Source of the DNA: Alphaproteobacteria bacterium
GTDB taxonomy: Bacteria > Pseudomonadota > Alphaproteobacteria > JABAAW01 > JAHZMA01
NCBI GenBank assembly: GCA_022599575.1
Contig: JAHZMA010000126.1
Coordinates: forward strand, 1-64,000
Length of the DNA stretch: 64,000 nt
Direction: 5' to 3'
The notes below the pieces were generated by a model, which was not told the DNA's origin, did no database searches, and saw only the letters and a program-made list of their open reading frames with translations. Every line of letters starts with the position of its first letter. The first letter of the stretch is position 1. Shown in pieces: positions 62,324 to 64,000 of this stretch. Position numbers and translations under genes: made by a program.

Positions 62324-63145
62324 TTACGGGATAATCTCGCATTGCCCATAATGATTGAGGTCAATCGCAGGCCCATAAAATTCATGAATTGTGCCACGAC
62401 ATTCAATCGTGAAGCCCCGCAAATCATCAGGCCAGCCAAGCTTATTTTGTATGAGTAAAAATCTGGTATCTATGGCGCGAACGGTGAAATCAGTTTGCCA
62501 TTCATCGCCAAAATTAAGATAAACCACATTTTTGCGTGTTTCGTGGTTTACGATAACATCGCGTACAATTCTATATTCCCCAATATGATTTGCGGCTTGA
62601 AGCGCATCAACAATAATTGGTCTAAAGGCTTTTTCTTGATTGCGCCAAATTCCAACCTGTTTTTCAGCGCCAATTCTTTCTAATTCGCGTAAATGTGACG
62701 CAGTCTCATAATCCAAATAAAACGGAAACATGATCGCGTGACCCGCTTTAAGCATTTCGTCTCGGATAAAAAAATCTGGTAAAATTTCAACTTCGGCACG
62801 TAATTGTATGGCAGGAGATTTAATTGCTGGAATCACCCGAACTTGCGTGCCTTTTGTGATGAGCTCGCGTAAATGCTTTATCCCTTCGGGGAACAGTACA
62901 ATACCATCGAGCTTGATACGTCTATCATCGCTTAATATAATATGTCCGTTTTTATTAGCGGGTTTTTTAACAATTGCTAAAAAAGGTTGCGGTGCTTCAG
63001 TATCAATATCGGCTTCAGCTTCAATGTCATCAGCAGCCCACAGATTGCTGATGGGGGTAACAGCAAAAATGGTGATAATGAAAAGGGCAAGCAATAACTG
63101 CATCATTAAAAAAATGTGTGTGTTTTTGCTTGCCCCAATCATCAT
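62324..63145 (-). CDS. Exported thermonuclease-fold protein, probably inactive
   Basis: 273 residues with a signal peptide (LLLALFIITIFAVTPISNLWA). The body resembles staphylococcal nuclease-type proteins: RRIKLDGIVLFPEG matches the R...L.GID.PE region but without the active Asp, and the second catalytic Arg segment is not seen; the ASHLRELERIGAEKQVGIWRN helix is typical. The C-terminal part has an extra OB-like end. Role unknown; a binding rather than cutting protein is plausible. A few residues separate it from pnp upstream, so it may be cotranscribed. Confidence 0.75.
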   Translation of the reverse strand: MMIGASKNTHIFLMMQLLLALFIITIFAVTPISNLWAADDIEAEADIDTEAPQPFLAIVKKPANKNGHIILSDDRRIKLDGIVLFPEGIKHLRELITKGTQVRVIPAIKSPAIQLRAEVEILPDFFIRDEMLKAGHAIMFPFYLDYETASHLRELERIGAEKQVGIWRNQEKAFRPIIVDALQAANHIGEYRIVRDVIVNHETRKNVVYLNFGDEWQTDFTVRAIDTRFLLIQNKLGWPDDLRGFTIECRGTIHEFYGPAIDLNHYGQCEIIP

Positions 63146-63173
63146 TATATTGTCATCATATTGTTACGAAAGA

Positions 63174-63340
63174 CTAACGCCGAGAGAAACCGCCACGTCT
63201 GCCGCCGCCATCGCGGTCGCCACCGCCACGTCTATCGTCGCCACCGCCACGTCTGTCGCCGCCACCGCCACGTCTATCGCCACGGTCGCCTCTATCGCCA
63301 CCACCGCGTCTATCGCCACCATCTCTTGATGGCGGGCCAC
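63174..63340 (-). repeat. RGG-coding repeat tract at the pnp 3' end
   Basis: Imperfect 18-24 bp repeats (plus strand CGCCACCGCCACGTCTATCG) encode the DRRGGG repeats. GC-rich, in contrast with the AT-rich neighbours. Confidence 0.85.
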
Positions 63341-64000
63341 TGCGTTTCGGCACTTGGTCTTCAATATCTGCGCCACTATCTTGGTCAACAACGCGCATTG
63401 AAAGTCTTACTTTACCGCGGTCATCAATGCCGATACATTTAATATAGACTTCTTGGCTTTCTTGCAGATAATCAGTTACCACATTCACGCGGTCATTGAT
63501 AATTTCTGAAATATGCACAAGCCCTTCGCTGTTATATTGGAAAGTAACAAACGCGCCAAAATCAACTATTTTATTGACTGTGCCACGATAAATTTTACCA
63601 ACTTCAGGTTCGGTTACGATTGATTTAATCCATTCCAACGCTTGTTTAGATGAATCGCCATCAGGTGCTGAAACGGTGATAAGACCTGTATCGTCAATAT
63701 CAATTTTCGCGCCAGTGGTTTCGCAAATCTCGCGAATAACCTTGCCGCCAGTGCCAATCACATCACGGATTTTTTCCTTATCAATTTTGATATTGGTAAG
63801 GGTTGGTGCGAATTTAGAAATTGAATCACGCCCTGCTGTAAGGGTTTTCGCCATCTCACCTAGAATATGCATTCTTGCCTTATTGGCTTGGGCGAGCGCA
63901 ATTTCCATAATTTCACGCGTGATTGAAGTGATTTTAATATCCATTTGCAACGCAGTGATACCATTATCGGTGCCAGCCACTTTGAAATCCATATCGCCCA
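63174..64000 (-). CDS. pnp: Polyribonucleotide nucleotidyltransferase (3' part)
   Basis: Truncated by the window: only the C-terminal 275 residues are present, the gene continues beyond 64000. It includes the end of the second phosphorylase domain, the KH domain ([21 protein letters not shown]) and S1 domain ([20 protein letters not shown]). The last 55 residues are a tail of DRRGGG units, an RG-rich stretch that could bind RNA. PNPase degrades RNA 3' to 5' and is part of the degradosome. The stop is 28 bp from the thermonuclease-fold gene. Confidence 0.96.
   Translation of the reverse strand, partial: GDMDFKVAGTDNGITALQMDIKITSITREIMEIALAQANKARMHILGEMAKTLTAGRDSISKFAPTLTNIKIDKEKIRDVIGTGGKVIREICETTGAKIDIDDTGLITVSAPDGDSSKQALEWIKSIVTEPEVGKIYRGTVNKIVDFGAFVTFQYNSEGLVHISEIINDRVNVVTDYLQESQEVYIKCIGIDDRGKVRLSMRVVDQDSGADIEDQVPKRSGPPSRDGGDRRGGGDRGDRGDRRGGGGDRRGGGDDRRGGGDRDGGGRRGGFSRR

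Noticed and set aside
63116-63442. ORFs with RHRHVYRRH repeats opposite pnp
   Set aside because: These are the antisense reading of the pnp repeat tract.

Overview
The window looks like a piece of an alphaproteobacterial chromosome with fairly low GC (about 40 percent by eye). The clues are the FtsZ C-terminal peptide (DIPAFLRRQAN), a class I lysyl-tRNA synthetase, an aa3-type cytochrome oxidase subunit IV of the small alphaproteobacterial type, a heterotetrameric sarcosine oxidase operon, and local orders such as lipA-ratA and comEC/lexA. A marine SAR116- or Rhodospirillales-like lineage is a plausible guess, but nothing here proves it. I saw no phage, insertion sequence or CRISPR array.

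Layout. 1-4062 (+): ftsZ with a very long Q-rich linker, lipA, ratA/coq10-like. 4168-10775 (-): a DNA adenine methyltransferase fused to a GIY-YIG domain, tldD, dapB, ribF, glmM and an exported SH3 protein. 10862-12592 (+): lysK, then tRNA-Thr(GGT) on the minus strand. 13355-19199 (+): a flagellin region with one divergent flagellin-like gene, three typical flagellins, a small cytochrome oxidase subunit and an unrecognised 186-residue protein. The flagellin genes have structured 5' leaders. 19335-23418: a DUF1178 gene, a XRE regulator overlapping comEC, and lexA with a self-operator candidate. 23704-38746 (+): a long housekeeping run (slt, moaB, parvulin, fabI, aroC, sppA, two YHS proteins, miaA, ilvB-ilvH-ilvC, a TrmN6-like methyltransferase, two DUF547 proteins).

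38755-49516 (-): a DMGDH-like flavoprotein/aminomethyltransferase and, upstream, an envelope cluster read in the order LolA-like periplasmic protein, three paralogous outer-membrane barrel proteins, RND/MMPL exporter. This is the best candidate for an undescribed system, probably moving a lipid or amphiphile between inner and outer membranes. 49823-62306 (+): a chemoreceptor, Lrp/AsnC regulator, HisN-like phosphatase, soxBDAG and dnaE in close succession. 62324-64000 (-): a degenerate thermonuclease-fold protein and the 3' part of pnp with an RG-rich tail.

Themes. Adjacent paralogues recur (four flagellin-family genes, three barrels, two YHS, two DUF547), and so do short tandem duplications of 12-23 bp, both inside genes (comEC, lysK, the SH3 gene) and just past stop codons (ftsZ, sppA). 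One-carbon and methylamine-type metabolism (sox operon, DMGDH-like protein) and motility are the main accessory functions. All functions are read from motifs and family memory; no search was run.
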